DNA of 64,000 bases from Patella vulgata. Lineage: Eukaryota > Mollusca > Gastropoda > Patellidae. The translations under genes were made by a program, and so were the position numbers. Positions 35,201-44,100 of the stretch are shown here, one piece after another; positions within the stretch are counted from its first letter, which is position 1; each line of letters starts with the position of its first letter. The DNA lies in contig NC_065879.2 in NCBI RefSeq assembly GCF_932274485.2, positions 16,728,591 to 16,792,590 on the forward strand. The letters run 5' to 3'. The notes under the pieces are model-generated. The model searched no databases. It was not told the origin of the DNA and was given only the letters and a program-made list of their open reading frames with translations.

Positions 35201-36480
35201 GTATCATTAAGATAGGTACATGTAGAACAGTTTATGAGATATGCTCCGGAAACAAAAGCGAGGCGGGCAAAGTCCATTTCAATATTCTTCCTGTAGACCT
35301 AACTGTGTTTTACAAGGATATTGCTAGGATATTTGATAAATTTTTGAGCCTGTAAATAAACAACACATTCCCTTTTTCTGAATGATTTCAAAAACGCTTT
35401 TACATATCAATCCTTGTTGTGAAGCAAAAGTGATAGTTTTTGCTCAGTGAATACTGTTGTGATTCACGAAGCATCTGCACGATAGAACTACATGTACATG
35501 TATATACACATGTAGTAGGCTATATTTCATTCCTAATCTCAAGACAATAGAGGGTTGAGAGAGGAGTTATTTTAATTATCTAGGGAATACTCGATTGAAC
35601 GTTCAGGGAATTGAATTCTCTCAATCTAAAAAATTGTGAGAATCATGAGAAAAGGGGGACTTCGGGCTACAACACATGCGCCAACTGCATAAGACAATAT
35701 CTCAAGCAACCATGACTGCTGAAACATATTTGTTGTGTTTAATTGCATCATGATTCTACTCATACCACCTCAGTTGTCAGAACTGACAAAAGTGTGACAG
35801 GACTGAATTCTGAGTCACTTGGTTACAATTCTGTCAATTTGGGTGGTTGCGGACTGACATGCTTCTCCATCTCGTTCGTATAAGAAATGAAATGAAATGG
35901 GGTTTAACGTCCTACTGTTCTGCTCCTAACCTGGGGTAATGAAGACGGGCATACGCCATACAGTGTGCTATGAGGGAAATTTTGCCCGGGCAGCGGCGCT
36001 ACGGCCTACTCTTATATTGAATTCCAACTGCCAAGGGATCTTTTACGTGCACGCCAATGTGTACACGGGACCTCGGTTTTTCGTCCCATCCGAACGACTA
36101 GACAGCTGTCCTTGTCAGGCCCTCCATCCTGTATCACTGACAAGAGGAAACCACGTCAGAAAATCAGGATGAACTTTCTCGGCCAATCGTTCGTATAAGT
36201 CAGTAGAATGTGGGTGATATCTTGTTAAAACATCCCAATACGTGAATAGTATATAGGGGTGTCTGAGATATAAAACATTAGTTTGGACTCTAATTTTACC
36301 ATCAACATTGGTGCTTTCTTTATCCTTGTTACTGTTTGTGTGACTGAGGCCCAAATCAATGTACAACTGACTATCCGATTCGTCGCTGTCATAATTTTCA
36401 TCTTCACCATAGTCGTCATCACCCAAAACATCCTTAATTTTTTCAATTTCATCTTTCAGAACAGATGCTTCGTCCGCCAT
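13533..36480 (-). CDS. SNAPC4: snRNA-activating protein complex subunit 4 (SNAP190), full gene
   Basis: Largest subunit of SNAPc, which binds the proximal sequence element of snRNA promoters for RNA polymerases II and III in the nucleus. I joined 22 coding exons in one frame: 36480-36300, 34997-34963, 34481-34293, 33693-33583, 33331-33253, 32892-32709, 31252-31177, 30580-30416, 29283-29216, 28365-28277, 27808-27705, 26005-25911, 25137-25040, 24575-24460, 23775-23625, 23097-22940, 21473-21242, 20763-20696, 19345-17720, 16713-16523, 15897-15788, 14254-13533. The sum is 4,848 nt, about 1,615 aa (human 1,469). The N-terminus aligns with the family (LPINVETCLALNRAYQEII). A half plus four Myb repeats follow at about 270-525. 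Exon 20 keeps the conserved C-terminal block MLKARFQSIFIWPALLSSL. The start ATG (36480) has a strong Kozak context. Exon 20 uses a weaker donor, GTCCGT. Confidence 0.93.
14262..14548 (-). mobile_element. SNAPC4: SINE-B, body (head at 15192-15248)
   Basis: Split by the 643-bp transposon; its head continues at 15192-15248. Its CATTT tail leads straight into the exon 22 acceptor. Confidence 0.85.
14549..15191. mobile_element. 643-bp TIR transposon inserted in a SINE-B
   Basis: The ends are GCGACCTTCGG and its complement CCGAAGGTCGC, flanked by 5-bp duplications CCAGG (14544-14548, 15192-15196). Further inside, ACTATAGTCGA and ACTATGGTCGA also pair as inverted repeats. Excision restores the head of a SINE-B. 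No coding frame. SNAPC4 last intron. Confidence 0.85.
15249..15517 (-). mobile_element. SNAPC4: SINE-B, head missing
   Basis: Second copy directly abutting the head of the previous one; sense. Confidence 0.8.
15557..15741 (-). mobile_element. SNAPC4: SINE-A, degenerate
   Basis: Sense in a SNAPC4 intron. Head and middle recognisable, tail lost. Confidence 0.75.
16220..16420. mobile_element. SNAPC4: Dispersed repeat with CAGACAGACAGAC end
   Basis: Starts CTAGCGGATAACCCAG and ends in a CAGA microsatellite. A second copy lies at 43040-43240 in TSC1, and the other end, inverted, at 56335-56378. Probably a retroposon tail; family not assigned. Confidence 0.55.
16735..17373 (-). mobile_element. 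SNAPC4: SINE-B interrupted by a SINE-A
   Basis: Its 3' end (16735-16776) and body plus head (16976-17373) flank the SINE-A at 16777-16975. Sense; its tail lies about 22 bases from the exon 20 acceptor. Confidence 0.8.
16777..16975 (-). mobile_element. SNAPC4: SINE-A inserted inside a SINE-B
   Basis: Lacks part of its 3' region. Interrupts a SINE-B between TATTCTGCA repeats at both flanks. Sense in SNAPC4 intron 19. Confidence 0.85.
17487..17527 (-). mobile_element. SNAPC4: SINE-A head fragment
   Basis: Only the head (AACCATTCGGCCACCCAACC on the + strand) remains. Confidence 0.6.
17720..19345 (-). CDS. SNAPC4: SNAPC4 exon 19, long low-complexity exon
   Basis: This 542-codon exon has an N-terminal basic nuclear-localisation-like stretch (PPPKRARKRRKPDE), then a Ser-Gln-Pro repeat built from 8-residue units such as SSQQPVSS (about 18540-18850), then a conserved patch (LPPNHSSLKAFKKLLVSR) resembling the vertebrate PPALCSLRALSGLLL region. 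Acceptor at 19346, donor GTAAGT after 17720. Confidence 0.85.
19753..19868 (-). mobile_element. SNAPC4: SINE-A 3' half
   Basis: Sense in the SNAPC4 intron upstream of exon 19. Confidence 0.8.
20900..21250 (-). repeat. SNAPC4: About 175-bp tandem duplication spanning the SNAPC4 exon 17 donor
   Basis: The unit comprises a SINE-B head piece, intron and the last about 25 bases of exon 17 (CTCGACTCACTACTGGC on the minus strand) with donor. The true donor is at 21241; the copy at about 21065 has GTAACA. Confidence 0.85.
20915..20985 (-). mobile_element. SNAPC4: SINE-B head fragment, duplicated at 21100-21165
   Basis: The same head piece occurs twice as part of the tandem duplication that also copies the exon 17 donor. 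Confidence 0.7.
21541..22262 (-). repeat. SNAPC4: Degenerate copies of the exon 17 acceptor, with a 30-bp satellite
   Basis: A unit of about 130-160 bp recurs at 21541, 21703, 22099 and 22229. Each starts with a copy of the exon 17 5' end and acceptor (TTTCTATTCTCCT on the + strand; true site 21473). The second unit has expanded internally into about nine 30-bp repeats (21770-22045, GATGACACAGTGATTTTAAC). Confidence 0.8.
22370..22640. repeat. SNAPC4: Degenerate tandem repeat in SNAPC4 intron
   Basis: TAGCAGAAAATTTTAACGAT-like segments recur about four times with decay. Confidence 0.5.
23245..23530 (-). mobile_element. SNAPC4: SINE-B
   Basis: Sense between exons 15 and 16; body and head present. 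Confidence 0.8.
24090..24500 (-). repeat. SNAPC4: About 46-bp array copying the SNAPC4 exon 14 end and donor
   Basis: Seven or eight units downstream of exon 14 repeat TTAGCTGAGTATTAAATTGA and CTTACTGGCTGTTTTTAAA. On the minus strand each unit carries exon-like CAGCTAATTGG, AAACAGCC and the donor AGTAAGTC (true donor ends exon 14 at 24460). Confidence 0.88.
24765..24972 (-). mobile_element. SNAPC4: SINE-B 5' half
   Basis: Sense between exons 13 and 14; head with CTTAGCCACCATGTCCC on the + strand. Confidence 0.8.
25138..25365 (-). mobile_element. SNAPC4: SINE-A supplying the exon 13 acceptor tract
   Basis: Sense copy whose CT-rich tail runs, on the minus strand, directly into TTTCTTAG and exon 13 (starts 25137). 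Confidence 0.85.
25371..25766. mobile_element. SNAPC4: TTAA-flanked MITE, copy 1
   Basis: Begins TTAAAGATACATTATG and ends CATAATGTATGTTTAA, imperfect terminal inverted repeats bounded by TTAA at both ends (piggyBac/Kolobok-like target). About 395 bp, no coding. Lies between exons 12 and 13. Confidence 0.75.
26086..26250 (-). mobile_element. SNAPC4: SINE-B, 3' part (head part at 27465-27671)
   Basis: Split by the 1.2-kb transposon. Sense, its 3' end about 80 bases from exon 12. Confidence 0.85.
26251..27464. mobile_element. 1.2-kb TIR transposon inserted in a SINE-B
   Basis: The element begins CAGGCCACGAAATTTCA and ends with its exact complement TGAAATTTCGTGGCCTG, flanked by 5-bp duplications CAATG (26246-26250, 27465-27469). 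Removing it rejoins a SINE-B. Clusters of GCGTAACC/GGTTGCG motifs lie just inside the ends. No transposase frame is present, so it is non-autonomous. It lies in the SNAPC4 intron between exons 11 and 12. Superfamily not assigned. Confidence 0.88.
27907..28172 (-). mobile_element. SNAPC4: SINE-A, near full length
   Basis: Sense, about 100 bases upstream of exon 11. Confidence 0.9.
28672..28800 (-). mobile_element. SNAPC4: SINE-B fragment
   Basis: Sense; TATGAGAGAAATTCTGC region recognisable. Confidence 0.65.
28881..29204 (+). mobile_element. SNAPC4: SINE-B, antisense, inserted at a donor site
   Basis: Full-length antisense copy directly next to the exon 9 donor. The flanks AGTGACTCAC (28871) and AGTGACTTAC (29206) look like a target duplication that includes the donor. 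Confidence 0.85.
29460..30415 (-). repeat. SNAPC4: Tandem arrays after the SNAPC4 exon 8 donor (33-bp and longer units)
   Basis: Eleven 33-bp units (30045-30400, CCTACAAATTCTGTAAAG) and, beyond them, more decayed longer units back to 29460 resemble the exon 8 end plus donor (+ strand CTTACCCCTAATTCCTCTAC at 30411). The 199-codon + frame across this array is a repeat translation. Confidence 0.75.
30562..30690 (-). repeat. SNAPC4: About 43-bp copies of the SNAPC4 exon 8 acceptor
   Basis: Exon 8's first bases and acceptor (+ strand CTTACCATCAAACTTTTAAT) occur at the true site and twice more upstream in the transcript (units starting 30606 and 30648). Confidence 0.88.
30806..31058 (-). mobile_element. 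SNAPC4: SINE-A, near full length
   Basis: Sense; abuts a 35-base SINE-B stub at 30771-30805. Confidence 0.85.
31312..31546 (-). mobile_element. SNAPC4: SINE-A, internally deleted
   Basis: Sense, about 60 bases upstream of exon 7. Confidence 0.85.
32952..33187 (-). mobile_element. SNAPC4: SINE-A, near full length
   Basis: Sense, about 60 bases upstream of exon 6; its GA run (+ strand) reads CT on the transcript strand. Confidence 0.85.
33940..34240 (-). mobile_element. SNAPC4: SINE-B
   Basis: Sense between exons 3 and 4; head with CTTAGCCACTGTGGCTCC on the + strand. Confidence 0.85.
34963..34997 (-). CDS. SNAPC4: SNAPC4 microexon 2 (35 nt)
   Basis: Exon 1 ends in phase 1 and exon 3 begins in phase 0, so they cannot join directly. 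This 35-nt segment has a strong acceptor (TTTTATTTTTCAG) and a GTAACA donor. It restores the frame and adds about 12 residues (ASSASGLTYYEG). It is too short for ordinary ORF finding. The phase fit is the main evidence. Confidence 0.8.
35885..36186 (-). mobile_element. SNAPC4: SINE-B, young 5'-truncated copy
   Basis: Sense in SNAPC4 intron 1, flanked by a perfect 13-bp duplication TCGTTCGTATAAG (35872-35884, 36187-36199). It lacks the tRNA head, ends in a GAAATGAAATG-type tail and is close to the family consensus. Confidence 0.92.
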
Positions 36481-38049
36481 TCCGAATGATTCCTGCAATT
36501 ATCAGATATTTGGAATCTAATTATTGCCGGATTTCGCGCTAACAACGATTTTCGGCTTGTTCTTCCATTACAATTTTGGACTATCTTATTTTAAGGCTTA
36601 AAGGGTTGATAGGCTGGTGTCAATATTTGCTGCTTCCTCCATATTTGTATTGATATCACTTTTTTATTCATTAAACAATAAATGTGTATTTTATTGAAGT
36701 TTTATGAATCTTTTCTGATTTGAATTAATTGAACTAAAGCTACCAATTATATCTATTTAGTAATGACTGGAGCCCCTTTTGTCCAGTATGGGATTTCCAG
36801 GAAGCGGAAGTCATGAGACCAATTTGCTAGGTCAAACGGAGTTGTCTCTCGTCTATTTCCAGTATAGTTGGTGAAAACTGGGCCAAAAAAGAGATGTTTT
36901 GCATCAAAGTTATGTATAGGTTAGATTGCATTCGATAAATTGCATTTCAGACCACTTTGTTATATCAGATGAACGTATGGCATGATGAAATACGTCATTT
37001 TTCAGAGCCTGAACTACATTCATTCGTACTCGAAGCCAAAGGCATAGGACCTTCGTTTATGTCATGATCACTTGTGCCGTTGTGTTGTAATTGTATATTT
37101 GTGTGTTATGTCACTCAGACCCTTGTTTGTGTGTTCTTGCAATATCTAAAAATAAAGTTCGGAACTTTAATATATAAGCTTATATGTATGCCATCTTGTA
37201 TGTCCACTGATGATGTCTCAGATATCAAAGACCTTCTACGATGATATATTTCTGCTGGGCATCAAAGTAGGAATGAATGGAACACATATTTTACATCCAG
37301 TGTGATTAATTGATATGTACATGATGAATCACTAAAGAGTAATGACAATTAGGCTAAATAGGTCTGGGAATTACAATTTTAGTTAGGTCTACATGAACTA
37401 GAAGGTCTACATGATATTTTATGCAAAACTGGACAAGACAAATCTGTAACAGACAAAATGATGGGCACCAGAGACATTTGTGCCGAACATTGTCTGTGAC
37501 AGGTGCAATCCTGGACAGAAGGCACCTGTCACAGACTTTGTCAGACACAGATTTTCATATATAAATTGTGCAATAATTTGTGTCTGACAATTTTTGTGAC
37601 AGATGCCTTCTGTCCAGGCTTGTATATATAGCCTACGTTGTGTAATAATTTGTAGGCCTACTGGACAAAGTCTGTGACAGCCTACAGGTGCCTTATGTCC
37701 AGGCTTGGACAGGTACCTGATTTCCAGACTTGTGTGTAGGCCCTAGCCTATATTAATAACTGACAAGCCAGTTGATAACATACATGTACATACATTTCAA
37801 TGATACATTTAAATTTAGTCACAGCCAATATTCATTGCTTGTTGGGCCTCAGCCGAATGATTTAATTTAATGGCTAAATTGTATGGGAAATTGACAGCAA
37901 AGCCATGGCAAGTTAAAAAAAAATCATATAATTAATTGATCTTTTTTAATATCAATAGTTTGTCAATTTCATGATTTAAAAATTTATTATTTCTTCCAGA
38001 TGACAACTTGTGAAGACCATCCTGTCCGTCCCATGATTACAAGGTCAAG
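36481..38049. promoter_or_regulatory. Divergent SNAPC4/TSC1 intergenic region
   Basis: Start codons of SNAPC4 (minus, 36480) and TSC1 (plus, 38050) are only about 1.57 kb apart, head to head. The interval must carry both promoters unless far upstream 5'UTR exons exist. It contains a 109-bp foldback repeat at 37510-37618 and related partial copies up to about 37740. I saw no clear TATA box. Confidence 0.6.
37510..37618. mobile_element. Foldback/MITE-like hairpin
   Basis: About 40-bp inverted arms start CCTGGACAGAAGGCACCTGT and end GCCTTCTGTCCAGG, with about 36 of 40 positions matching. Further partial copies of the arm follow to 37740, and another lies at 60034-60085. The family sits in the divergent promoter interval. 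Confidence 0.7.
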
Positions 38050-38146
38050 ATGGCTGCCAGTATTCACGGCGATAGTCGTCAGTGCCAGGTTGATGAAATG
38101 TTTACATTACTGGAGTCAGTGGACCAAGAGGCTGTTGAAGATGTGA
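38000..38146 (+). promoter_or_regulatory. TSC1: Upstream ORF overlapping the TSC1 start
   Basis: An ATG at 38000 opens a 48-codon frame ending with TGA at 38144-38146, out of frame with the TSC1 ATG at 38050 and overlapping it. Its initiation context is weak (C at -3) while the TSC1 ATG has A at -3 and G at +4, so leaky scanning is plausible. A polypyrimidine-AG lies immediately before 38000, so this ATG could be the first bases of a second exon. Confidence 0.45.
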
Positions 38147-41100
38147 GGAAGCTCATACTTGATGATATCAATTCTAGCGGCTGTAAGTAATGGCTTATTT
38201 AGTGGGCGACAGTTCACAGTCCATAAATTTCAAGTAGATTTGTTAAACACACAGATTTTTCTGAACAGAGATGAAAGAGTATCTTTAATATGAAAACGCA
38301 TTATTAATCAGTAGTAGTCCAGATTATTGTTTTATTTTCAAAGTTTGTACATTTTTCATGAATTATTGTATGTACCAGACACAGTAGTCGTGATCTAAAG
38401 TTCTATTTTGGTCAAAGAATAACATCAAAATACACGAATATCATTTTATATCAGGCCTGTACGTTACATGTATTACAGGTATCAATAAAAAAAAACAATT
38501 ATAAATCAGTGACAGGCAAAATGATAGGCTGGCATCAGCTGTGACTGAGGAAATGTCTAGCATTGTTTTTACATAATACAGAATATTTTTTATGTTATCT
38601 TTAAATAGTTTACACAATTCGAATTGCTTTAGCTAACAAAAAAAAGAGCCTGACTTCTACTATTCAGGAATTTTCTGACATTGTTTTTACATAATAGAGA
38701 ATAATAATATGTTTTCTTTATAAATAGTTTGTACAATGCAAAAGGGAAAGATATCCATAGAACAGGGTGTATTTTTTTTGAAAATTTAAATCTTTTATTT
38801 CCAGACTCGGTCCTTTTAAAGATTTATTAATCTATTTTTTTTTATTTCTAGCAAAAGAATCATGGTTATTGCCCACACTGATAGATCATTATTTTACAAC
38901 AAGATCTAAACAGATACAAGATCTACTTTTCGAGATACGAGATCCACAATGCAAGGTGAATATCATAGAAAATACTTTTAAAAGGGCAATTGAGTCAAGT
39001 GACATGGTTTCATTTACCTGCTTGTATGTGACGAGGAGTAGGGTCACCTGTCCAACCTCATGGCTTTTCTGCAGTTTCCTCCCACTGCTGTTAAAGAGCC
39101 CTATGTGGAAGCGAATTACTGAAATAAAATTGTACCATATGTTAGTCCCGAAAAAAAACCCCAGTTTGTGTCGCTTGGATGTTAAACCTCATTTCTCTCT
39201 ATCACTTTTCAAGTATCTTTGCTTGAAGTGCTATAATATTTATAAATATTAAAGTTTGATTATCCATGAAATGTATTTATAATCATTTCTATTTTTAGTA
39301 TCTTTTAGAGAGGTTAAATGACGGTGTCCGTAGTAATAATAACAAACTAGCATCTCTGGAATTATTACTATACATACTATGTAAACAACCATATTGGACT
39401 CACAGAGTTGTCGAAATGCCAGTATTTTCTACCCTGATTAAGTGCCTAAAGGTAAGTAACTCTATTTATTTTCAAGGTTATTTAAAACTGCTAATTATTT
39501 GCATTTTTCTGGAAATATCTTATATTTCACACCTTAAATGTTATATAAATTATTAATTAGACCATAATCAACTCTTGATGCCATTAGCTATTTAGTAGAT
39601 TCAAAACGTTTTGTGGTGTATGCAGTTACCGTAAAAATGGATAATCAAGACTTTGTTTATTATCATAACAATCACGACCATAGTAATGACAATCGAGGCT
39701 GGGCTATTATTGTATCACTAATATTTAGGCTCAAAGTTAAGTAATTTGACTTGAAATTTTCAGTATATTCTCTTTTCATTATCTTTGATTTAACTATTAT
39801 AGCACAAACTGTCAGCTCTTTATCTAATCTCACCTAATCCTGTTTTAAGTTATTTATTTAAAAGATTAGAGACTATATTACTGATATTTTAATGAATATA
39901 AAATATTGTTTTATAATATGTTAGTTTGTGTTTTATTAATAATCTGTATTCGCGTCACATTTCACGTATTTGTGATTTAATATTTCAAACATATACTTAA
40001 GGACACGCAACACCATTTACTTAAATGATATTATTTGATGGCAACAGAGATGACAACAGAGCGCAAATTTCAAACGCATAAATTATCAATGCTTAAATAT
40101 ATCAGATTCGTCGGTTTGCGAGAAACGCGGTATTGGCCGAGAAAGTTCATCAGGATTTTCCAGCATGGTTTCCCCTTGTCAGTGGTGTAGGATGGAGGAC
40201 CTGATAAGGACAGCTGTCTAGTCATTCGGATAGTCCCGTGTACACATTGGCTTGCACGTAAAAGTTCCCTTGGCAGTTGGAATTTGATATAAGAGTAGGC
40301 AAAATTTCCCTCATAGCACACTGTATAGCATATGCCTGTCTTCATTAGCCCAGTCAGAGCAGAACAGTAAGATGTTAAACTCCATTTCATTTCAATTTGC
40401 GAGAAATGTGATAATATTCGTAATTTATCTTCTTTCTTTTTTTCTTTCTTTGTTTTAATGAAATATTAATATCGTGACAATATTTGTAATTTATCATTTT
40501 TTTTTTTCTTCATTTTAATGGAATATTAATTTCAACATCTAATCTCAGAAAACAACTGTAGATTGTCACTTGCCAGCCCCTCTGTCCTGCACCACTGAAC
40601 TTTCTCAGCCAAATTGTATTACAATGTTTATCTGTATGTTTTATTGATATCTATATTCGTGTTGATCTATTATGTGCTATTTATTTTTTTTTTTCATTTT
40701 AATGAAATATTAAATATACATTATGTAAGATTTAGATAAAGAGCTGACCATTCTTGCCATAATAGCTCAAAAATAGAGAATGCAAAATGAATATATATTA
40801 ATTTTATTCAAATTACTCTATTCTGTTTTTAGTTTTGACAAGATATGTGCATTGTGATAACTCGCTTTCCCATTTTTAAATTTAATTTTTAAATGGCAAA
40901 CCGTTCATATCTAGTTAAAATCTCGAGTATCCGATGACATCGAGAGTTGATTATGGTCTGGATAAGTTAATTAATGTCTAATTAATAATTTAGATAACAT
41001 TTCAGGCCTAAAGAAAGACCTGCAATAGGTAAATTTAGCTCTTACACTATGTATGTTTAAGTTGGTTGTATAGTGAAATGAATTGATATATTACAGAATA

Positions 41101-44100
41101 TGACAGATATACCCGTACTGATGACAGGTGTGATGATATTAACTCTATTATTACCTATAGTTCCTGTTAGCATAGCTCGTCATCTTAACGATATACTGGA
41201 TATATTTACACGTTTGACTTCCTTCTGTGTACGAAAACCAGGTAAATATACTGTGGGATATAAGTCATGTCCAGAAGAAATTAATATATGGATAATAAAA
41301 TGTTTGATGTGTTTCTACTTTGTCTACTTCATGTCTCATAATAAATCTACAAGAATGTTTCAATTTCTGATATTTGAAATATAAAACTTTTGGTATTTTT
41401 TTAAAATTATTTTACAGCCAATACGCCTGATGTGTTTTTACTTCATCTACATGTAGCCCTGTACAGTTTGTTTCACCGTCTATATGGAATGTACCCGCAC
41501 TACTTTCTTCATTATATCCAGACACAGTTCTCCAAAAAAGATCTTATTCCTGTCTATGATGAAATTGTTAAAGTGAGACTTTATTTAATTTTCTTTTTAT
41601 ATGCCCACCCGTGTGGCTGGCAAGCCAATGTCCTTAATTTCTTGTGAACACTCTACAAACTACAAGATAGGGGTCTTTAGCAGTAGGAGAAAACAGGACA
41701 GTTGCCTCAATGGCAGACATTAAAGACAAACCTATATCTTGTTTCAATAACTGATTCTCTGATTCTTTTGTCAAGGGATTTAAAGTTCTTCACATGACCA
41801 TCACCATAAATGATTGTGTTTTTCAGCCAATGTTTGAAAGAGTTCGACTACATCCTCAGTTGATAGCTGGATCTAAAGAGAGTGAGACAAGTACTAGCAG
41901 GTATTTATACTATTCTTATACAACAATATAAAAACTTGCGTTAGTCATATTCCTGTCATTTTATTCAATCTGATGATCTAGAGAGTTGATTATAGGCTTG
42001 TTATGTTAATAAATGTCTAAATAATCATTTATATAACACTTAAAGCCAAAATACTGACCTGCAATTGGCAGATCTAGCTTTTACATTATGTATCTTTAAA
42101 TAGTCAGGTGCTAGCTCATGTACGAGGAGATCTTGATTATGATACCAGTGTTCCTTGGGGTTGTTCCGTCTAGTTTCCCCCTGTCAGTGGTGCAGGATGT
42201 AGCGTCTGGCAAGAAACAGCGTCTGATAGATCCAATGGGTCAAGACACCACGATCCCATGATCACTTGAGCGTCCATTTAAAAAAAATGCCATTACAATC
42301 AGAATTCAATAAAGGGTACGTGGAAATGCTGCTCTCCAAGCAAAATTTCCTTCATAGCCCACTATATGATGTTTGACAATCTTCATGAGCCTGGTTGGTG
42401 TAGAAAAAGTAGGACATTCAACTTCATTTCATTTATCAGGGATGATCGAGTAATAAACACTACAACTTGGGTATTGTGTGTATTTGTACTGTTTGAGTGT
42501 TTACTTTCTAGAGCGATGTTGAGTAATTAACAGACTAATTAATTACTAAACACCGCTCGGGAAAGTAAACAGTGTAAACCTGATACTCATTATATATCTA
42601 ATCTAGACGGACCATTTTAAACTATGCGACAGTAGGAACACAATATTTTTACGATTCTCAACAAATTTGAACAATTTGCCATCAATGATTTGAAAGTAAA
42701 CATTAAATACAGAAACTCCCACTAAAACAGCACAACTACAAGAAACTCAAGTTTTAGTGAAAAATCAAAATATCTTTTTTTCAGGTGGAAGAATTTAGAA
42801 ACACAGGATATAGTAATAGAATGTGCCAAGTTATCATTGGATATGGTGGAAGGCACATGGGATGACGATCCATGTCCAGCTTTTACTAAACGTTATCAGG
42901 CCATACAGGAAGCTGTGAAAAGTCGACACAATTCAGGTTCCACTAGTCAGGGTGTGTAGAATGTCTGAATTAGAGGATGGAAGATGTATGTCCTGTCATC
43001 TAGCCAAAGTTGGAATGAAAAATAAAATGAAACTAGTGGTTGACTTGGTGTAGCTCGGCTATACCCATGAACAAGCATAACTCCGAAATCGGAAGTGGTA
43101 GGCCATTGCCACCAGGCCTATGTTACTCCCTGTTCCGAGCTAACCCCAATACATCAAATTTCAGCCTCAGAGACAGCCCTCGTGTAGCCACCAACCCCGA
43201 ACAGTCAAACAGGCAGACAAATAACAGTCACAGATATTAGTATAGTTTTAGCCGTGCTAATGTGCAGCATGCTAACTACGAGATCTAGAAGAAACCAAAG
43301 CTTGTTCCTGTATATTAGAATATGATTTGGCAATCTTTCCATTTGTTGTCTTAGGTCATGGACTTGTTTAGTGGAAAGTTCTTTCCTTTATCAAATAAAA
43401 ACAGTGGAGCATTATAGTAATCCAGTCGAAATGAACAAAATATATATCTTATGTACAATCATAACATTAGTGAAAAATCTTAAAGATACATTATGGGAGG
43501 TTAGATAAAGAGCTGGCAGTTCTCACTATAATAGTTAAAAAATAGATGATGTAAAGGGAATATGCTGAAAATTTCAGTCAAATTGATCCACTATAAGCTT
43601 GAAAACCTTATTTTAAAATCTTTGTAGCCTTGATTGTCATTGTTTGCGCTGTCACGATAAATAACAAAGTCTTGATTATCCATTTTTGTGTTGAACAGCA
43701 GATGGGATTCAAATCCAATGAAAATCGAACAGATAAGATGGCATCGAGAGTCTTTTATGGTCTTTTCGTGTTAATATATGTCTAATTAATAGTTTATATA
43801 ACATTTCAGGCCAAAGAAAGACCTGCAATAGGTAGATTTGGCTCTTGCATAATGCATGTTTAATTAATGAGAACGGATTGATTAAATGATCAAGTCAGTG
43901 TTTGATATATTTTTTATTTATTTCAGATACAAGTTTGTTTCCTAATATTCTAAGTCAAGATACCGGGTATATATTAGCATCTCTGGGACATGAACCTGGT
44001 TCAGTCTGTAGTCCTTCGGTTGTTATTGGCTTGTCCACACCACCGCAGTCACAACGCACAACTCCTGCCACAAGCTTCCTAGATACCAGCGGACATGTTC

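Noticed and set aside
35035-35277. 80-codon minus frame in SNAPC4 intron 2
   Set aside because: No splice sites in phase and no similarity; the nearby 35-nt microexon explains the phase instead.
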